Positions 5,475-5,716 of a DNA stretch of 5,716 nucleotides are shown here, piece by piece. Positions within the stretch are counted from its first letter, which is position 1. Every line of letters begins with the position of its first letter. The notes beneath the pieces were generated by a model. It made no database searches. It was given only the letters and a program-made list of their open reading frames with translations, and was not told the DNA's origin. Origin of the DNA: Methanosarcinaceae archaeon (GTDB lineage: Archaea; Halobacteriota; Methanosarcinia; Methanosarcinales; Methanosarcinaceae); NCBI GenBank assembly GCA_020793555.1, contig DQIO01000169.1, forward strand, positions 1 to 5,716, read 5' to 3'. Made by a program: the position numbers and the translations under genes.

Positions 5475-5716
5475 TTATTTATTTTTTACTTCCCAGTGGC
5501 CACCTTTCTTCGGGCCAACATACCTTAATCGACCTGCTTTCACCAGTTTCGAAGATGCCCTTTCAACGGCGCTCAACGATTTACCAATCTTCTGAGCGAC
5601 CTCCGCTAAGGTCATCTCCGGCTTCTCATCCAGCATCCTTAGAATCTGATCCGGCGTTTTTACCTGCGTTTCTACCTGCGTTTCTACCTGCGTTTCTACC
5701 TGCGTTTTCTCCGAAC
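5475..5716 (-). CDS. 3' end of a winged-helix protein, probably AlbA_2/Schlafen-type or RecG-like regulator
   Basis: The last 79 codons of a minus-strand gene are visible, entering from the right edge and ending with TAA at 5475-5477 plus a second TAA directly after. The visible part begins SEK, then has four TQV(E/K) units in a row, followed by a winged helix: LRMLDEKPEMTLAEVAQKIG, then SLSAVERASSKLVKAGRL and RYVGPKKGGHWEV. A C-terminal helix-turn-helix closing in VGxxKGGxWEV is typical of AlbA_2 (Schlafen-like) and RecG-related archaeal and bacterial regulators, in which this part binds DNA. The catalytic or nucleic-acid-binding N-terminal domain lies outside the window, so the family call rests on the tail alone. 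G+C is higher than in the other genes here, which hints at separate origin. Confidence 0.75.
   Translation of the reverse strand, partial: SEKTQVETQVETQVETQVKTPDQILRMLDEKPEMTLAEVAQKIGKSLSAVERASSKLVKAGRLRYVGPKKGGHWEVKNK
5661..5708 (-). repeat. 12-bp in-frame tandem repeat, four copies
   Basis: On the plus strand TACCTGCGTTTC occurs three times without gaps (5661-5672, 5673-5684, 5685-5696), followed by a fourth copy differing only in its last base (5697-5708). The preceding 12 bp (5649-5660) match 8 of 12, a decayed fifth copy. On the coding strand it encodes TQVE, forming a linker just before the winged helix. Because 12 is a multiple of three, copy-number change alters linker length without breaking the frame. 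Confidence 0.85.

Noticed and set aside
5649..5708. Short tandem units considered as a CRISPR-like array
   Set aside because: The 12-bp units are contiguous, have no spacers, and encode an in-frame TQVE repeat.

Overview
The window looks like a mobile-element-rich accessory stretch of a methanogenic archaeon, most likely from the Methanosarcinaceae. The evidence is a low-GC sequence, a Shine-Dalgarno that matches the archaeal 16S tail (AGGTGA), TATA-like boxes, an intact protein of the Methanosarcinales-typical DUF1699 family, and archaeal-style STAND ATPase and winged-helix proteins. The genus cannot be fixed from this sequence alone.

Layout. (1) Positions 1-678 hold the interior of an IS66-family transposase gene. 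Its 5' end lies outside the window and its 3' half is missing, because a second insertion sequence begins at 679. (2) Positions 679-2288 are that second element. It is about 1610 bp long, has near-perfect 21-bp terminal inverted repeats and encodes one apparently intact 438-aa DDE transposase. No target duplication is visible and IS66 sequence does not resume on the far side, so DNA has been lost or rearranged. (3) After a roughly 240-bp non-coding stretch with one terminator-like hairpin comes the 132-aa DUF1699 gene (2529-2927), which has a good Shine-Dalgarno. (4) Positions 2928-3307 are a gene-free stretch with a relatively GC-rich block and a series of dyad symmetries. (5) Positions 3308-5056 encode a large STAND-type archaeal ATPase. 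In order it has a P-loop NTPase, a winged helix and a C-terminal Mrr-like PD-(D/E)XK nuclease domain whose key residues are visible. (6) Positions 5057-5312 are non-coding and begin with two matching GTTA-N8-TAAC palindromes. (7) On the minus strand there is a frameshifted winged-helix remnant (5313-5472). Right upstream of it is the 3' end of a gene (5475-5716) whose product has a TQVE tandem-repeat linker and a C-terminal winged helix, as in AlbA_2/Schlafen-type or RecG-like regulators.

How the genes relate. There is no clear operon: each intact gene has its own long upstream region. The closest thing to a distinctive system is the solitary ATPase-winged helix-nuclease protein, which sits between transposon debris and a probable AlbA_2-type gene. 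That setting is compatible with a defence or mobile-element island. However, the domain architecture belongs to a known archaeal family whose function is poorly understood, and nothing in the sequence proves a defence role.
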